A stretch of DNA of 64,000 nucleotides. It comes from Pseudomonadota bacterium (GTDB taxonomy: Bacteria > Pseudomonadota > Gammaproteobacteria > Burkholderiales > Rhodocyclaceae). This document shows positions 9,068 through 18,883 of the stretch, one piece after another (position 1 is the first letter of the stretch; the number at the start of each line of letters is the position of its first letter). Where the stretch lies: contig JAGTRU010000022.1 in assembly GCA_018261905.1 (NCBI GenBank), forward strand, positions 16,559-80,558. Reading direction: 5' to 3'. The position numbers and the translations under genes were made by a program. The notes below the pieces were generated by a model. The model was not told the DNA's origin. It worked only from the letters and a program-made list of their open reading frames with translations, and did not search any database.

Positions 9068-10399
9068 TTATCTTTTATCTTTATCGGCAAATGGGTTTTT
9101 CGCCGTCACAAACTGGATGCGCAAGGGCGTACCGTACAATTTGAAGGCTTCGCGGAAGGTATGTTCGAGATAACGCCGATAACTATCGGCGATGTGATCG
9201 ACCGCATTGCCATGGATCACGATAATCGGCGGATTCGAGCCGCCCTGGTGGGCATAGCGCGGTTTCGGCCGGAACAGGCCGTGTTTGGGCGGCGCCTGGC
9301 GAGCCACGGCGTCGGCCAGGACACGGGCCAGACGCGGTGTCGACATCTTCGACATGGCGGCTGCAAAAGCGGCATCGACCGAACGAAAAACCGCTTCCAG
9401 ACCAATGTTTTCCTTGGCCGAAACGAAATGAAACTTGGCGAAATCGAGGAATTTCAGCTTGCGCTGCAAAATCACCCGCGTCTGCTCGCGGGTATAGGAA
9501 TCCAGGCCGTCCCATTTGTTGACGGCAACCACCAGCGCCCGGCCCGATTGCACGATGAAATCGGCAATGTGCGCATCCTGCTCGGAAACGTCGGCCTGGG
9601 CATCAACCATCAGGATGACGACATTGGCGTCTTCAATCGCCTGCAGGGTCTTGACCACCGAGAATTTTTCGATGGATTCGAAGACCTTGCCGCGTTTGCG
9701 CATGCCGGCCGTATCGATCAGCACATATTTACGACCACCGCGCACGAAGTCGATCTCGATGGAGTCGCGCGTCGTCCCCGGGGCGTCGAAGGCGATGACG
9801 CGCTCTTCGCCGAGCAAGGTATTGATCATCGTCGATTTACCGACATTCGGCCGGCCGACGATGGCGACGCGGATGGCATCCGACTTCTCTTCTTCCTCAT
9901 CCGGCTCGGGAAAGGCTTCCAGGGCAAGATCGACCAGGCCGCGCACGCCTTCGCCGTGGGCGGCGGAAATGGCATTCGGCTCACCCAACCCGAGTTCGTG
10001 GAAGTCGGCTTCGACCATGCCGGAATTCAGACCTTCCGCCTTGTTCACCGCGACAAAGACCGGCCGCGCCAGACGGCGCAGCATGTTGGCGATTTCCTTG
10101 TCGTGCGGTGTCAGGCCAACCCGGCCATCGACCACGAAAATGACGGCATCGGCCTCGACAATCGCCTGTTCGGTCTGCCGTGCCATTTCATGCAGGATGC
10201 CATCCTTGACCAACGGTTCGAAGCCGCCGGTGTCGACCACCAGGTACGGCTTGCGGCCGAGCTTGCCATGGCCGTAATGACGATCACGGGTGAGGCCCGG
10301 CATATCGGCAACGATGGCATCGCGCGACTTGGTCAGGCGGTTGAAAAGCGTGGATTTGCCGACATTGGGCCGGCCAACCAGGACGAGCGTAGGTTTCAT
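9068..10399 (-). CDS. der: Ribosome biogenesis GTPase Der (EngA)
   Basis: An essential double GTPase for 50S subunit maturation. The 443 aa carry two G domains in tandem: GD1 with [12 protein letters not shown] near residue 8, DTGG and NKAE, and GD2 with [12 protein letters not shown] near residue 182, DTAG and NKWD. A KH-like C-terminal domain follows, with a basic end ([12 protein letters not shown]). The start codon overlaps the bamB stop (ATGA), matching the conserved bamB-der pairing. Confidence 0.98.
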   Translation of the reverse strand: MKPTLVLVGRPNVGKSTLFNRLTKSRDAIVADMPGLTRDRHYGHGKLGRKPYLVVDTGGFEPLVKDGILHEMARQTEQAIVEADAVIFVVDGRVGLTPHDKEIANMLRRLARPVFVAVNKAEGLNSGMVEADFHELGLGEPNAISAAHGEGVRGLVDLALEAFPEPDEEEEKSDAIRVAIVGRPNVGKSTMINTLLGEERVIAFDAPGTTRDSIEIDFVRGGRKYVLIDTAGMRKRGKVFESIEKFSVVKTLQAIEDANVVILMVDAQADVSEQDAHIADFIVQSGRALVVAVNKWDGLDSYTREQTRVILQRKLKFLDFAKFHFVSAKENIGLEAVFRSVDAAFAAAMSKMSTPRLARVLADAVARQAPPKHGLFRPKPRYAHQGGSNPPIIVIHGNAVDHIADSYRRYLEHTFREAFKLYGTPLRIQFVTAKNPFADKDKR

Positions 10400-11556
10400 T
10401 GGATCTCGATTGCACTCACGTTGCCGCCGCTGGTTTGCACCAGGAAGCCGGAACCGAGCTGTTGAACCGGCGTACGGACAGGCGTCCCGTCGGTTTTCTG
10501 ACGGCCGACAAAACTGCCATCTTCACGGGACAGGAAGTGCACGATGCCTTCCGCGTCAGCCACGGCCACCATGCCGCGCCGCACCGCCGGCCCTGAAACG
10601 CGACGGTTCACCAGCTTATCCTGTTTCCACAGACTGCTGCCGGACAGGCGATCCAGGGCATGCACCGCCCCCTTTTCATCGGTCACGAAAAGATAGCGCC
10701 CATCGAGCGCCAGACCGACCGCCGATGAAATATCGCGCGACCAGATCATGGCACCGCTCTGCCCGAGGTCAAAACAAGCCACTTTGCCCTGGAAGGCAAC
10801 GGCACAAACCTGGCTGCCATCGATCACCGGCGACGCCACGACATCGGCCACCCGATCCAGTTCGGTGGCGCCCTTCGGCAGGGCAACCGTCCCCTCCCAG
10901 GCCGGCGCACCGTTCTGCACGCTCAGGGCGAGCAATTTGCCGCCGGGAAAACCCACGAACACATAGCGTTCCGAAAAGACCGGAGCGCCGGCGCTGCGTA
11001 TCGACAGGGATGGCGTGGCGCGCTGGTACACCCATTTGCGGCCACCATCGCCAAGATCAAGCAGGAAAACCCGGTTGTCGCCGCTCTTTACCGCGACGCC
11101 CTCGTCTCCCACCGTCGGCGCGGCCAGCACTTCGCTGGAGACCTTGGCCTGCCAGAGCGGCTTGCCATCCTCGGCGGCAAAAGCCAGCACCTCGCCCTTG
11201 GCCGTACCGACCACGACCAGGCGGCCGTTGGCCCCGACCCCGGCCGACAGGGGCTGACCGGTCTTGATTTTCCAGATCGTTTTGCCGTCTTCCAGACGGG
11301 CCAGGACGCCGTCCTGAGCTGCAACATAAACCGCATTGCCGACAACGGCCGGCGTAAAGGTATACGCCGCCGCCTTGCCGATGTTATCCGCCCAGAGCAG
11401 GCGAATGTCAGCCGGATTCTTGAGCGGGGTCAGCGGCGCCATCTTGGGGGCCGAGCCGGAAAACGGGTTGATCGCGTCAAGTCCGTCGGAAATCGTCGAA
11501 CACCCAGCCAACAACAAACCGCTGGCGGCAAGCAGGGCAAGCAGATGACGGGACAT
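10396..11556 (-). CDS. bamB: Outer-membrane assembly lipoprotein BamB
   Basis: A BAM-complex lipoprotein that helps BamA insert beta-barrel proteins in the outer membrane. The 386 aa start with a lipoprotein signal ([20 protein letters not shown]) with lipobox LAGC and acylated Cys19. The rest is a PQQ-like eight-bladed beta-propeller with repeats such as [20 protein letters not shown] and [14 protein letters not shown]. It follows yfgM with a TGATG junction and overlaps der. Confidence 0.95.
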   Translation of the reverse strand: MSRHLLALLAASGLLLAGCSTISDGLDAINPFSGSAPKMAPLTPLKNPADIRLLWADNIGKAAAYTFTPAVVGNAVYVAAQDGVLARLEDGKTIWKIKTGQPLSAGVGANGRLVVVGTAKGEVLAFAAEDGKPLWQAKVSSEVLAAPTVGDEGVAVKSGDNRVFLLDLGDGGRKWVYQRATPSLSIRSAGAPVFSERYVFVGFPGGKLLALSVQNGAPAWEGTVALPKGATELDRVADVVASPVIDGSQVCAVAFQGKVACFDLGQSGAMIWSRDISSAVGLALDGRYLFVTDEKGAVHALDRLSGSSLWKQDKLVNRRVSGPAVRRGMVAVADAEGIVHFLSREDGSFVGRQKTDGTPVRTPVQQLGSGFLVQTSGGNVSAIEIQ

Positions 11557-12194
11557 CAGGCGGCCTCCCCTAGGCTGTCGAGCTTCTGCTGCAGCAGCTC
11601 ACGGGCCGCCCCGGCTTTCTGGCCGGCCTTGTCAAGCGCCGCCCGGTAGGCGGCACGGGCCTCGGCCTTCTTGCCCTGAGCAACCAGGACATCGCCCTTC
11701 AACTCCAGGAAACGACCGTCGAAGGCCGCGGCATGCGCCACCTCGAGTTGCTTCAGGGCCTCGTCGTAGGCTTTTTCATCAAGTTGCACGGCAACCAGAC
11801 GCAACCGGGCGATATCCTTGAGCTCGTCCTTGCCGTTATCGGCGGCCCAGCTCAATTGGGCGTGGGCGGTTTTCAGATCGCCGGCCGTGAAGGATTGCTT
11901 GGCCGCCAGCATGGCGCCCAGCGCGGCGTAGCTGGTGCGGCCGAATTTTTCCGCCAGTTCGCCGGCGGCCGTCTTGACCTTCTGCGCATCCCCCGCCGCC
12001 ACGGCCTGCTCAAGCACGGCATAGATGGCCGAGGCCTGCGCCGTCTGGCTACGCTGGTACCAGTTCCAGCTCTGCCAGCCGATGACGCTGAGCGAAGCAG
12101 CGACGACCACCCCGGTCACCTGATTGCCGTACATCTTCCACCAGGTTTGCAGGGAAGCGATCTGTTCCTGTTCTTCAAGGTCGTAATGCGCCAT
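11556..12194 (-). CDS. yfgM: YfgM-like tetratricopeptide inner-membrane protein
   Basis: A 212-aa protein with a short cytoplasmic N-terminus (MAHYDLEEQEQIASLQTWWK), one transmembrane segment (VTGVVVAASLSVIGWQSWNW, about 26-45) and a periplasmic TPR-like helical domain. YfgM homologues are ancillary SecYEG-associated chaperones that pass envelope proteins to periplasmic factors. The position between hisS and bamB is the conserved one. Confidence 0.9.
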   Translation of the reverse strand: MAHYDLEEQEQIASLQTWWKMYGNQVTGVVVAASLSVIGWQSWNWYQRSQTAQASAIYAVLEQAVAAGDAQKVKTAAGELAEKFGRTSYAALGAMLAAKQSFTAGDLKTAHAQLSWAADNGKDELKDIARLRLVAVQLDEKAYDEALKQLEVAHAAAFDGRFLELKGDVLVAQGKKAEARAAYRAALDKAGQKAGAARELLQQKLDSLGEAA

Positions 12195-12199
12195 GCTGC

Positions 12200-13489
12200 T
12201 TATTCCTCTTCGTCCGAATCAATGAATTGACCGATGATGGCATCCGCCAGATCGTCGACCTTCAGTTTCAATTGCGCCGCACCTTCTTCGCGCAGCGGCT
12301 TGAGTTGGGCTTCGCCGGTCGCCGCCTCATCGTCGCCGATGATGACGGCGAAGGCCGCACCGCTGCCATCAGCCTTCTTCATCTGCGACTTGAAGCTGCC
12401 GCCGCCACAATGCAGCAGCACGTTGATACCGTGGTCGCGCAAGCCTTCGGCGACACGAAACGCCAGCCGGGAGGCTGCATCACCCTGATGTACAACATAG
12501 ACATCGGGGGCCGGCGCAGCCGGCTCGCCACCGGAATCCTTGATCAGGGCGATCAGGCGCTCGACGCCCATGGCAAAACCGCAGGCCGGCGTCGGCTTGC
12601 CACCGAGTTGCTCGACCAGGCCATCGTAACGCCCACCGGCACAGACCGTACCCTGGGCGCCGAGCTTGTCGGTAACCCATTCGAAAACGGTCAGGTTGTA
12701 GTAGTCGAGGCCGCGCACCAAGCGCGGGTTGATGGTAAACGGGAGGCCGGCATCGCGCAGCACGCGCTGCACGCCTTCGAAATGGGCCAGCGAGTCGGCG
12801 CCGAGGTAATCGATCAGTTTCGGTGCGGCGGCACAGAGGTCCTGCATGGCCGGATTCTTGGTGTCGAGAATGCGCAGCGGGTTGGTGTGCAGGCGACGCT
12901 TGCCGTCTTCGTCGAGCAACTCGGCATGTTCCTCGAAATAGGTGATCAGCGCGGCGCGATGCTGGGCACGCTCATCCGGCTGGCCGAGGCTGTTCAGTTG
13001 CAGTTCGATACCGTCGAGGCCAAGGTCATTCCACAGGCGGGCGCCCATCAGGATCATTTCGGCATCGATATCCGGACCGGCCATGCCGAAGGTTTCGACG
13101 CCGACCTGGTGGAACTGGCGATAGCGCCCCTTCTGTGGCCGCTCGTGCCGGAACATCTGGCCCATGTAGTAGAGGCGCTGGGTCTGACGCGCCGCCAGGT
13201 TGTGCTCGATAACGGCGCGCACGCAGCCAGCCGTACCCTCCGGACGCAGGGTCAGCGCTTCGCCGTTCAGGCCATCGACGAAGGAATACATTTCCTTTTC
13301 GACGATGTCGGTGACTTCGCCGATGGCGCGCTTGAACAACGGCGTCGGCTCGACGATGGGCATACGGATCGGGCGGTAGCCGTAGCCTTTCAGCCAGGCG
13401 CGGATCGCGTCCTCGAACAGTTCCCAGAAGGCGGCTTCGTCGGGCAGGACGTCGTTCATCCCGCGCACGGCTTGCAATGTTTGACTCAT
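12200..13489 (-). CDS. hisS: Histidyl-tRNA synthetase
   Basis: Charges tRNA-His. The 429 aa carry class II motif 1 near the N-terminus ([11 protein letters not shown]...), motif 2 with the HisRS signature [21 protein letters not shown] and motif 3 GFAMGVERL. The histidine-binding loop [14 protein letters not shown] and AGGRYDGL are present, followed by the C-terminal anticodon-binding domain. The start overlaps the ispG stop (ATGA). Confidence 0.98.
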   Translation of the reverse strand: MSQTLQAVRGMNDVLPDEAAFWELFEDAIRAWLKGYGYRPIRMPIVEPTPLFKRAIGEVTDIVEKEMYSFVDGLNGEALTLRPEGTAGCVRAVIEHNLAARQTQRLYYMGQMFRHERPQKGRYRQFHQVGVETFGMAGPDIDAEMILMGARLWNDLGLDGIELQLNSLGQPDERAQHRAALITYFEEHAELLDEDGKRRLHTNPLRILDTKNPAMQDLCAAAPKLIDYLGADSLAHFEGVQRVLRDAGLPFTINPRLVRGLDYYNLTVFEWVTDKLGAQGTVCAGGRYDGLVEQLGGKPTPACGFAMGVERLIALIKDSGGEPAAPAPDVYVVHQGDAASRLAFRVAEGLRDHGINVLLHCGGGSFKSQMKKADGSGAAFAVIIGDDEAATGEAQLKPLREEGAAQLKLKVDDLADAIIGQFIDSDEEE

Positions 13490-14715
13490 GACTTCAGTTT
13501 CTTGGTATAGGTGCGCTCGACATAGCGCTCGATGATCTGCTTGAATTCATTGGCGATGTTATCGCCCTTCAAGGTGACCGTTTTCTGGCCATCCTCGTAG
13601 ACCGGCGCCGATGGCGCCTCGCCGGTCCCCGGCAGGGAAATACCGATATTGGCGTGCTTCGATTCGCCCGGGCCATTGACGATGCAGCCCATGACGGCCA
13701 GCGTCATGTTCTCGGCACCGTCGTAATGCAGCTTCCATTCCGGCATCTTGGCGCGCACAAAATCCTGCACTTCGCCGGCCAGTTCCTGGAACAGGGTGCT
13801 GGTCGTCCGGCCGCAACCGGGACAGGCCGCGACCATCGGCGTAAAAGCGCGCAGGCCCATGGTCTGCAGGATTTCCTGGGCGACGATGACTTCCTGGCTG
13901 CGCGAACCACCCGGCTCCGGGGTCAGCGAAACGCGGATGGTATCGCCGATGCCTTCCTGCAACAGCACGGACAGCGCGGCGGTCGACGCGACGATACCCT
14001 TTGAACCCATGCCGGCCTCGGTCAGACCGAGATGCAGCGCGTAATCGGCGCGTTTCGACAGTTCGCGGTAAACGGCGATCAGGTCCTGGACGCTGGACAC
14101 CTTGCACGACAGGATGATCTTTTCGCCGGCCAGACCGACTTCCTCGGCCTTGGCTGCGGATTCGAGCGCCGAGGTGACCATGGCGTGACGCATCATTTCG
14201 GTGGCGTCGAGCGGCACGGCCTTGCGGCTGTTCTCGTCCATGACTCGGGCTAGCAATTCCTGGTCGAGACTGCCCCAGTTCACGCCGATGCGCACCGGCT
14301 TGTCGTACTTGCAGGCCAGTTCGACCATCTGCGCAAACTGCTCGTCCTTCTTTTTACCGAAACCGACATTGCCGGGATTGATGCGGTACTTGGCGAGCGC
14401 CTCGGCACAGGCCGGATGCTCGGTGAGCAGGCGATGGCCGTTGTAATGAAAATCGCCGATCAAGGGCACGTTGCAGTTCAGGCGCTCGAGATGCTCGCGG
14501 ATTTTCGGCACGGCCGCCGCCGCGTCCGGCGAATTGACCGTGATGCGCACCAGTTCCGAGCCGGCCCGCGCCAGTTCGGCACACTGGATAGCCGTCGCCA
14601 GGTAATCGGCAGTATCGGTATTGGTCATCGACTGGACGACAACCGGCGCCGCGCCGCCGAGTAGGACATCGCCGATACGACAGCTACGGGTCAAACGTTT
14701 TGCCACTGCGCTCAC
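13486..14715 (-). CDS. ispG: 4-hydroxy-3-methylbut-2-en-1-yl diphosphate synthase
   Basis: A [4Fe-4S] enzyme of the MEP isoprenoid pathway that converts MEcPP to HMBPP. It uses a GTG start ([12 protein letters not shown]). The 409-aa bacterial-type protein has a TIM-barrel N-terminal half ([31 protein letters not shown]) and a C-terminal iron-sulphur domain with cluster cysteines in CPGCGRT and [11 protein letters not shown]. It lies 3 bp after rodZ and overlaps hisS. Confidence 0.97.
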   Translation of the reverse strand: MSAVAKRLTRSCRIGDVLLGGAAPVVVQSMTNTDTADYLATAIQCAELARAGSELVRITVNSPDAAAAVPKIREHLERLNCNVPLIGDFHYNGHRLLTEHPACAEALAKYRINPGNVGFGKKKDEQFAQMVELACKYDKPVRIGVNWGSLDQELLARVMDENSRKAVPLDATEMMRHAMVTSALESAAKAEEVGLAGEKIILSCKVSSVQDLIAVYRELSKRADYALHLGLTEAGMGSKGIVASTAALSVLLQEGIGDTIRVSLTPEPGGSRSQEVIVAQEILQTMGLRAFTPMVAACPGCGRTTSTLFQELAGEVQDFVRAKMPEWKLHYDGAENMTLAVMGCIVNGPGESKHANIGISLPGTGEAPSAPVYEDGQKTVTLKGDNIANEFKQIIERYVERTYTKKLKS

Positions 14716-14718
14716 GAC

Positions 14719-15639
14719 TTACTCCAGAACCAACCGGGCGACGTCGCCATGCGTATAGGGGGCCAGGTCGATCGCCTGACCATGCCAGAACAGCTTGACG
14801 CCCGGCGCATAGCCGATGACCAGCGAGAACGGTCCTTGCCCGGAAGCGAGGCTCTGCTCGCTACCGCCCGCCGTACGCTGGGAATAGATAACCTTGCTGT
14901 CACGATCGCGGACTTCGACCCACGACTCTTTGTCGAAAACGAAACGCATGATCGGCGCCCCGGAAACCTGCAAATTCTTCTCGGCAACCGGATTGGCCGG
15001 AGCCGGAGCGCCACTCGGCTCGACCGCAGCCGGCGCCGGCGCGGCAACGGCGGGCACCTCGGCTTGCGGATTCATCACCTGTTGCGGCGTCGTTCCCGGC
15101 GGAAAGACCGGCTCGACAGCGGGTTCGACAACGGCCGGCGGCGGTTGGCGGGAGAAGGAATCGAGCAGCCCCTGGGTAGCATTACGCCAGGCGGAAAGAT
15201 CATTCGGCAACAGGAAATAGATCAGGGCCGCCAGCCCCACCAGCGCCCCGCCGGTGACCACGACGAGACGGTCGCGTCGCGAGATTCCCGGCCCGCCTTG
15301 CGGCATCCGCGCCTGGCGCATTTCGGCTTCGCCCAGCCGCATGACCGGCTTCTCGAGTGTGACATCCAACTGCTTCATCAGCGGCAGCGGATCGAGATGC
15401 ACCAGCCGCGCATAGTTGCGAACGAAGCCGCGAACAAAGGTGGCCCCTGGCAACACTTTCCAGTTGTCGTTCTCCAGGGCTTCGAGCTGACGTTCGCCCA
15501 GCTTCAGGGCCGCCGCCACTTCCGGCAGCAGCAGACCGGCCGCTTCGCGCGCCGCACGTAGCTGACCGCCGACCTTGGGTAGCTGCTCGACAAGTACTTC
15601 CGCTGCCGGAATTTCGCCGACATCCATCTGTTCACTCAT
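14719..15639 (-). CDS. rodZ: RodZ-like helix-turn-helix membrane protein
   Basis: A 306-aa bitopic protein of the RodZ family, which links MreB to the rod-shape peptidoglycan machinery. A cytoplasmic Xre-type HTH (about 28-95, LRAAREAAGLLLPEVAAALK) precedes a basic juxtamembrane stretch and one transmembrane segment (about 131-150). A Pro/Ala-rich periplasmic linker follows, then a C-terminal DUF4115-type beta domain (FVFDKESWVEVRDRDSKVIY). It starts with ATGA overlap on pilW and is followed by ispG, the usual pilW-rodZ-ispG order. Confidence 0.9.
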   Translation of the reverse strand: MSEQMDVGEIPAAEVLVEQLPKVGGQLRAAREAAGLLLPEVAAALKLGERQLEALENDNWKVLPGATFVRGFVRNYARLVHLDPLPLMKQLDVTLEKPVMRLGEAEMRQARMPQGGPGISRRDRLVVVTGGALVGLAALIYFLLPNDLSAWRNATQGLLDSFSRQPPPAVVEPAVEPVFPPGTTPQQVMNPQAEVPAVAAPAPAAVEPSGAPAPANPVAEKNLQVSGAPIMRFVFDKESWVEVRDRDSKVIYSQRTAGGSEQSLASGQGPFSLVIGYAPGVKLFWHGQAIDLAPYTHGDVARLVLE

Positions 15640-16430
15640 TGAAAATCGCCCTTCAGGAATTCCTGATATTCTTGCGAGGTTGGGTAACGGCTGCGCAATT
15701 GCGCGGCATAGCCGCTCTCGGCCGCCCGGTTACCCAGTTTGCGTTCGATGCGCACGCCCAGCCAGAGAGCCTCCGGTGTCGGCTCGACCTGCTTCAGGGC
15801 ATCGCTCAGATAGATACGAGCTTCCTCGTTGATCCCGCGCAGATAAAAAAGTTTGGCCAATTGCAGGCGGGCGGTCCCGCCCCCGTCGCGCGCCAGGCTG
15901 ACGGCATTGAGCAGATATTTTTGCGCCCCATCCAGATCGCCGGCCTTGAGGGCACAGGTGCCGGCATTGGCGTAGGCCCGCTCCGGGGTTTCGTAGAGCG
16001 GATTCTTCAGCGCCTGCAAAAAATAGGCGATGGATTGGCGTTCCTTGCCCGTATCGCAAAGGTACCAGCCGTAATTGTTATTGACCTCCGGATCGCCCGG
16101 CGACAGGCTCAAGGCCCGCTGAAAGTCGCTTTCCGCCCGGGCATACTCCTTGAGCTGACCATAGACCAGGCCGCGGATGCTGTAGGCCTGGACAAAGTCC
16201 GAGTCGGCGCTGAGGGCGATGCGCAACTCGTCGAGCGCGGCCGACATGTGACCGCTCTGAAAATACATGGCACCCAGCTCGGTGTGAATGCGCGCCCGGT
16301 TTTTCGGGTCGCTGGTATTCTGGTTGCGGTTCTGGTTCGGCGCATCGAGGCTCTGGGCCAGCACCCCAAAGGCGCACAACAAACTGAGACAACACCCGGC
16401 AATCAGATTTCTTGACGAAAAGCTATTCAC
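15636..16430 (-). CDS. pilW: Type IV pilus biogenesis/stability protein PilW (PilF-like)
   Basis: A 264-aa TPR protein that in other bacteria pilots the PilQ secretin to the outer membrane. The GTG start overlaps the rlmN stop. The N-terminus ([20 protein letters not shown]) is a signal sequence. IAGC resembles a lipobox, but it comes early and the hydrophobic core runs past it, so lipidation is uncertain. At least four TPR-like units follow ([60 protein letters not shown]). The rlmN-pilW-rodZ neighbourhood supports the call. Confidence 0.9.
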   Translation of the reverse strand: MNSFSSRNLIAGCCLSLLCAFGVLAQSLDAPNQNRNQNTSDPKNRARIHTELGAMYFQSGHMSAALDELRIALSADSDFVQAYSIRGLVYGQLKEYARAESDFQRALSLSPGDPEVNNNYGWYLCDTGKERQSIAYFLQALKNPLYETPERAYANAGTCALKAGDLDGAQKYLLNAVSLARDGGGTARLQLAKLFYLRGINEEARIYLSDALKQVEPTPEALWLGVRIERKLGNRAAESGYAAQLRSRYPTSQEYQEFLKGDFQ

Positions 16431-17518
16431 GGCCTCACCTCCTTGAGGGCGATCACCCGCCCGGCAGTACGCTTGGTTTTATCCTGAACTTGCCCGGCCA
16501 ACTGGCCGCATGCCGCATCGATATCGTCGCCGCGCGTCTTGCGCGTCGTGGTAATGATGCCCGCCCCCATCAAGATATCGGCAAAACGCCGCACCCGCTC
16601 CGCTGGCGAACGCCGGAACGGCGACCCCGGGAAGGGATTGAAGGGAATCAGATTGAACTTGCACGGCACCGTCTTGACCAGGGCCAGCAATTCGCGGGCA
16701 TGGGCATCGCTGTCGTTGATACCATCGAGCATGACGTACTCGAAAGTGATGAAATCGCGCGGCGCCTTTTCCAGATAACGCCGGCAGGCCGCCATCAACT
16801 CCCGCAGGGGATATTTCTGATTGATCGGCACCAACTGGTCGCGCAGCGAGTCATTCGGCGCATGCAGCGAGACCGCCAGGGCGACCGGACATTCGTCGCG
16901 CAAGCGATCCATGACCGGCACCAAACCGGAGGTGGACACCGTGACCCGGCGCCGCGACAGGCCGTAGGCATTGTCGTCGAGCATCAGGCGAAGCGCCGCC
17001 ACCGAGTTTTCGAAATTGGCCAGCGGCTCACCCATGCCCATCAACACGACATTGGAGATGATCCGTTGGTCGCCATGGACGGCGCCCAAGGCCTGATTGG
17101 CCTGCCAAACCTGGCCGATGATTTCCGCCACCGTCAGGTTGCGGTTGAAGCCCTGCTTGCCGGTCGAACAAAAAGCGCAATCGAGCGCACAGCCGGCCTG
17201 CGTAGAGACGCACAGCGTGCCGCGGTCGTCTTCGGGAATGAACACCGTTTCGACAGCATTGTTGTTGCCGACATCGATCAGGAACTTGCGCGTCCCGTCG
17301 TCCGACAACTTGTCGGAAACAACCTTCGGCGGCACGATAACCGCCTGCGCCTTGAGCTTTTCGCGCAGGCTCTTGGCGATATCGGTCATCGCATCGAAAT
17401 CGGCGACCCCGGAACGATGTATCCAGCGCAACACCTGGCGGGCGCGAAAGGGCTTTTCGCCCTGGTCAGCAAACCAGGCGGTCAGTCCATCGCCATCAAG
17501 ATCGAGAAGATTCTGCAT
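16427..17518 (-). CDS. rlmN: Dual-specificity 23S rRNA/tRNA adenine C2-methyltransferase RlmN
   Basis: A radical-SAM enzyme that methylates 23S rRNA A2503 and tRNA A37. The track begins at a TTG inside a palindrome; the ATG at 17518 ([20 protein letters not shown]) with GGA about 7 nt upstream is preferred, giving 363 aa. The radical-SAM cysteine motif [11 protein letters not shown] is clear, and the C-terminal region carries [14 protein letters not shown], where the second mechanistic Cys resides. The gene sits between ndk and pilW. Confidence 0.96.
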   Translation of the reverse strand: MQNLLDLDGDGLTAWFADQGEKPFRARQVLRWIHRSGVADFDAMTDIAKSLREKLKAQAVIVPPKVVSDKLSDDGTRKFLIDVGNNNAVETVFIPEDDRGTLCVSTQAGCALDCAFCSTGKQGFNRNLTVAEIIGQVWQANQALGAVHGDQRIISNVVLMGMGEPLANFENSVAALRLMLDDNAYGLSRRRVTVSTSGLVPVMDRLRDECPVALAVSLHAPNDSLRDQLVPINQKYPLRELMAACRRYLEKAPRDFITFEYVMLDGINDSDAHARELLALVKTVPCKFNLIPFNPFPGSPFRRSPAERVRRFADILMGAGIITTTRKTRGDDIDAACGQLAGQVQDKTKRTAGRVIALKEVRP

Positions 17519-17526
17519 AGGATCCA

Positions 17527-17570
17527 GGATCAAGGATCGAGCTTTTAGCTAACAGCTCGATCCTTGATCC
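17527..17570. repeat. Perfect 17-bp inverted repeat between ndk and rlmN
   Basis: GGATCAAGGATCGAGCT (17527-17543) and AGCTCGATCCTTGATCC (17554-17570) are exact reverse complements around a 10-nt loop. The element fills most of the 64-bp ndk-rlmN gap. It has no T-run and looks like an extragenic palindromic element more than an ordinary terminator. Confidence 0.85.
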
Positions 17571-17582
17571 TAATAGCTGCTT

Positions 17583-18011
17583 TTAGCGGCCAGCGTAAAC
17601 GTTCATTTCCGGGAAGAAGAAAGCAACTTCCACGGCGGCGGTTTCCGGCGCATCGGAACCGTGCACGGCATTGGCGTCGATCGATTCGGCGAAATCGGCG
17701 CGGATCGTGCCGGCATCAGCCTTTTTCGGATCGGTGGCGCCCATCAGTTCGCGGTTCTTGGCAATGGCGTTTTCGCCTTCCAGACACTGGATCATCACCG
17801 GACCGGAGATCATGAAGGAAACCAGATCCTTGAAGAAGGGGCGATCCTTGTGCACGGCGTAGAAAGCGCCGGCTTCCTGCGGCGACAGCCAGGCCATCTT
17901 GGAGGCAATGATCTTCAGGCCGTTGGTTTCGAAACGGGAATAGATCTTGCCGATTACATTCTTGGCAACAGCGTCGGGTTTGATGATGGAAAGGGTGCGT
18001 TCGATAGCCAT
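17583..18011 (-). CDS. ndk: Nucleoside diphosphate kinase
   Basis: Balances NTP pools by phosphotransfer through a phosphohistidine. The 142 aa start [20 protein letters not shown] and contain the active-site signature [12 protein letters not shown] with the catalytic His. Length is typical of the bacterial enzyme. It is the first gene of the minus-strand run leading into rlmN. Confidence 0.97.
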   Translation of the reverse strand: MAIERTLSIIKPDAVAKNVIGKIYSRFETNGLKIIASKMAWLSPQEAGAFYAVHKDRPFFKDLVSFMISGPVMIQCLEGENAIAKNRELMGATDPKKADAGTIRADFAESIDANAVHGSDAPETAAVEVAFFFPEMNVYAGR

Positions 18012-18083
18012 TTATTTGCTCCGCAAAAGCTAGTTAGTTGAAAAACGGGCGATTTTAGCAGATTCGCAATGCGAACGCCCGCC

Positions 18084-18770
18084 TCACTGAGCCACGGCCT
18101 TTGCGCTCTCGGCGGCCAGCAAAGGCTGACGCAGGCTGGCAAAATTGCGCGGCGCGACATACTGCAACAACTCCTTGCCCTCCCCATCGACCAGGATATC
18201 CAGGCCTTTCTGCGGATACAGCAAGTGCACCCGCTGCTCGGCAAGAAGTAGCCGCTCAGCCGGCTGACCGAAGCGCTGCAGCACCGTCGCCTCATCCAGA
18301 TTGACCGCCGGAATAACGCTGATCGCCCGCATCGGCAACTGTTCAACCACCGCCAGATCGTCCGGGTGCAGGGTGATCTTGCGCGTTGCACTTTCCATGT
18401 TTTTCGACTTCAAGGCCCGCTCGCGCATGGCCGCCAGTTGTTCCTTCGAAGCATCGAAGGTGACGATCACCTTGGCCAGCACAAAACCGAGCGCCACCTG
18501 CGAGTAATACCCCTCCAGCGTCCCGGCTTCGTTGGGCTCGGCGATCATCGCCACATCGATTTCCGGCCCCAACAGCCGGCGCACGTCGGCCAGGGTACTG
18601 ACCCCGAGTTGCAGGCCAAAAACCGAACTGCCGCCCCGGGCATCGGTTTCGATCTGCCAGGGCAGATTGCGATTGGGATCCACCCCTTCCTGGCGACCGA
18701 TTCCGGGCATCAGAAAAGGCACGATCAGCACCACGAGAACAAAGGCAATCAACGACAGGGCAAATTTCAT
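18084..18770 (-). CDS. Conserved membrane-anchored or secreted protein of unknown function
   Basis: The 376-aa track ORF overruns dctM. The ATG at 18770 (MKFALSLIAFVLVVLIVPFL) gives 228 aa with one N-terminal hydrophobic segment that is an uncleaved anchor or a signal peptide. The rest is a mixed alpha/beta domain with FGLQLGVSTLADVRRLLGPE near residue 55 and a second similar unit VNLDEATVLQRFGQPAERLL near residue 175. These resemble the short helix-turn repeats seen in periplasmic SmpA/OmlA-like folds, but I cannot place it in a named family. It stands alone between ndk and dctM. Confidence 0.75.
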   Translation of the reverse strand: MKFALSLIAFVLVVLIVPFLMPGIGRQEGVDPNRNLPWQIETDARGGSSVFGLQLGVSTLADVRRLLGPEIDVAMIAEPNEAGTLEGYYSQVALGFVLAKVIVTFDASKEQLAAMRERALKSKNMESATRKITLHPDDLAVVEQLPMRAISVIPAVNLDEATVLQRFGQPAERLLLAEQRVHLLYPQKGLDILVDGEGKELLQYVAPRNFASLRQPLLAAESAKAVAQ

Positions 18771-18831
18771 TGGGCAACCGGTTATTGCAAACAAGGAGGC
18801 CGATTGTGCCACAGCCCTTCCCAGAAACGCC

Positions 18832-18866
18832 AAAGCCGCGCCCGGAATCAATCCGAACGCGGCCTT
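18832..18866 (-). terminator. Probable terminator of the dctPQM transcript
   Basis: On the minus strand AAGGCCGCGTTCGGA pairs with TCCGGGCGCGGCTTT, a 15-bp stem with G-T wobbles and a 5-nt loop. It begins 18 nt after the dctM stop and is followed by a short T-rich stretch. Confidence 0.6.
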
Positions 18867-18883
18867 GTGCCGACTTGCCGCGC

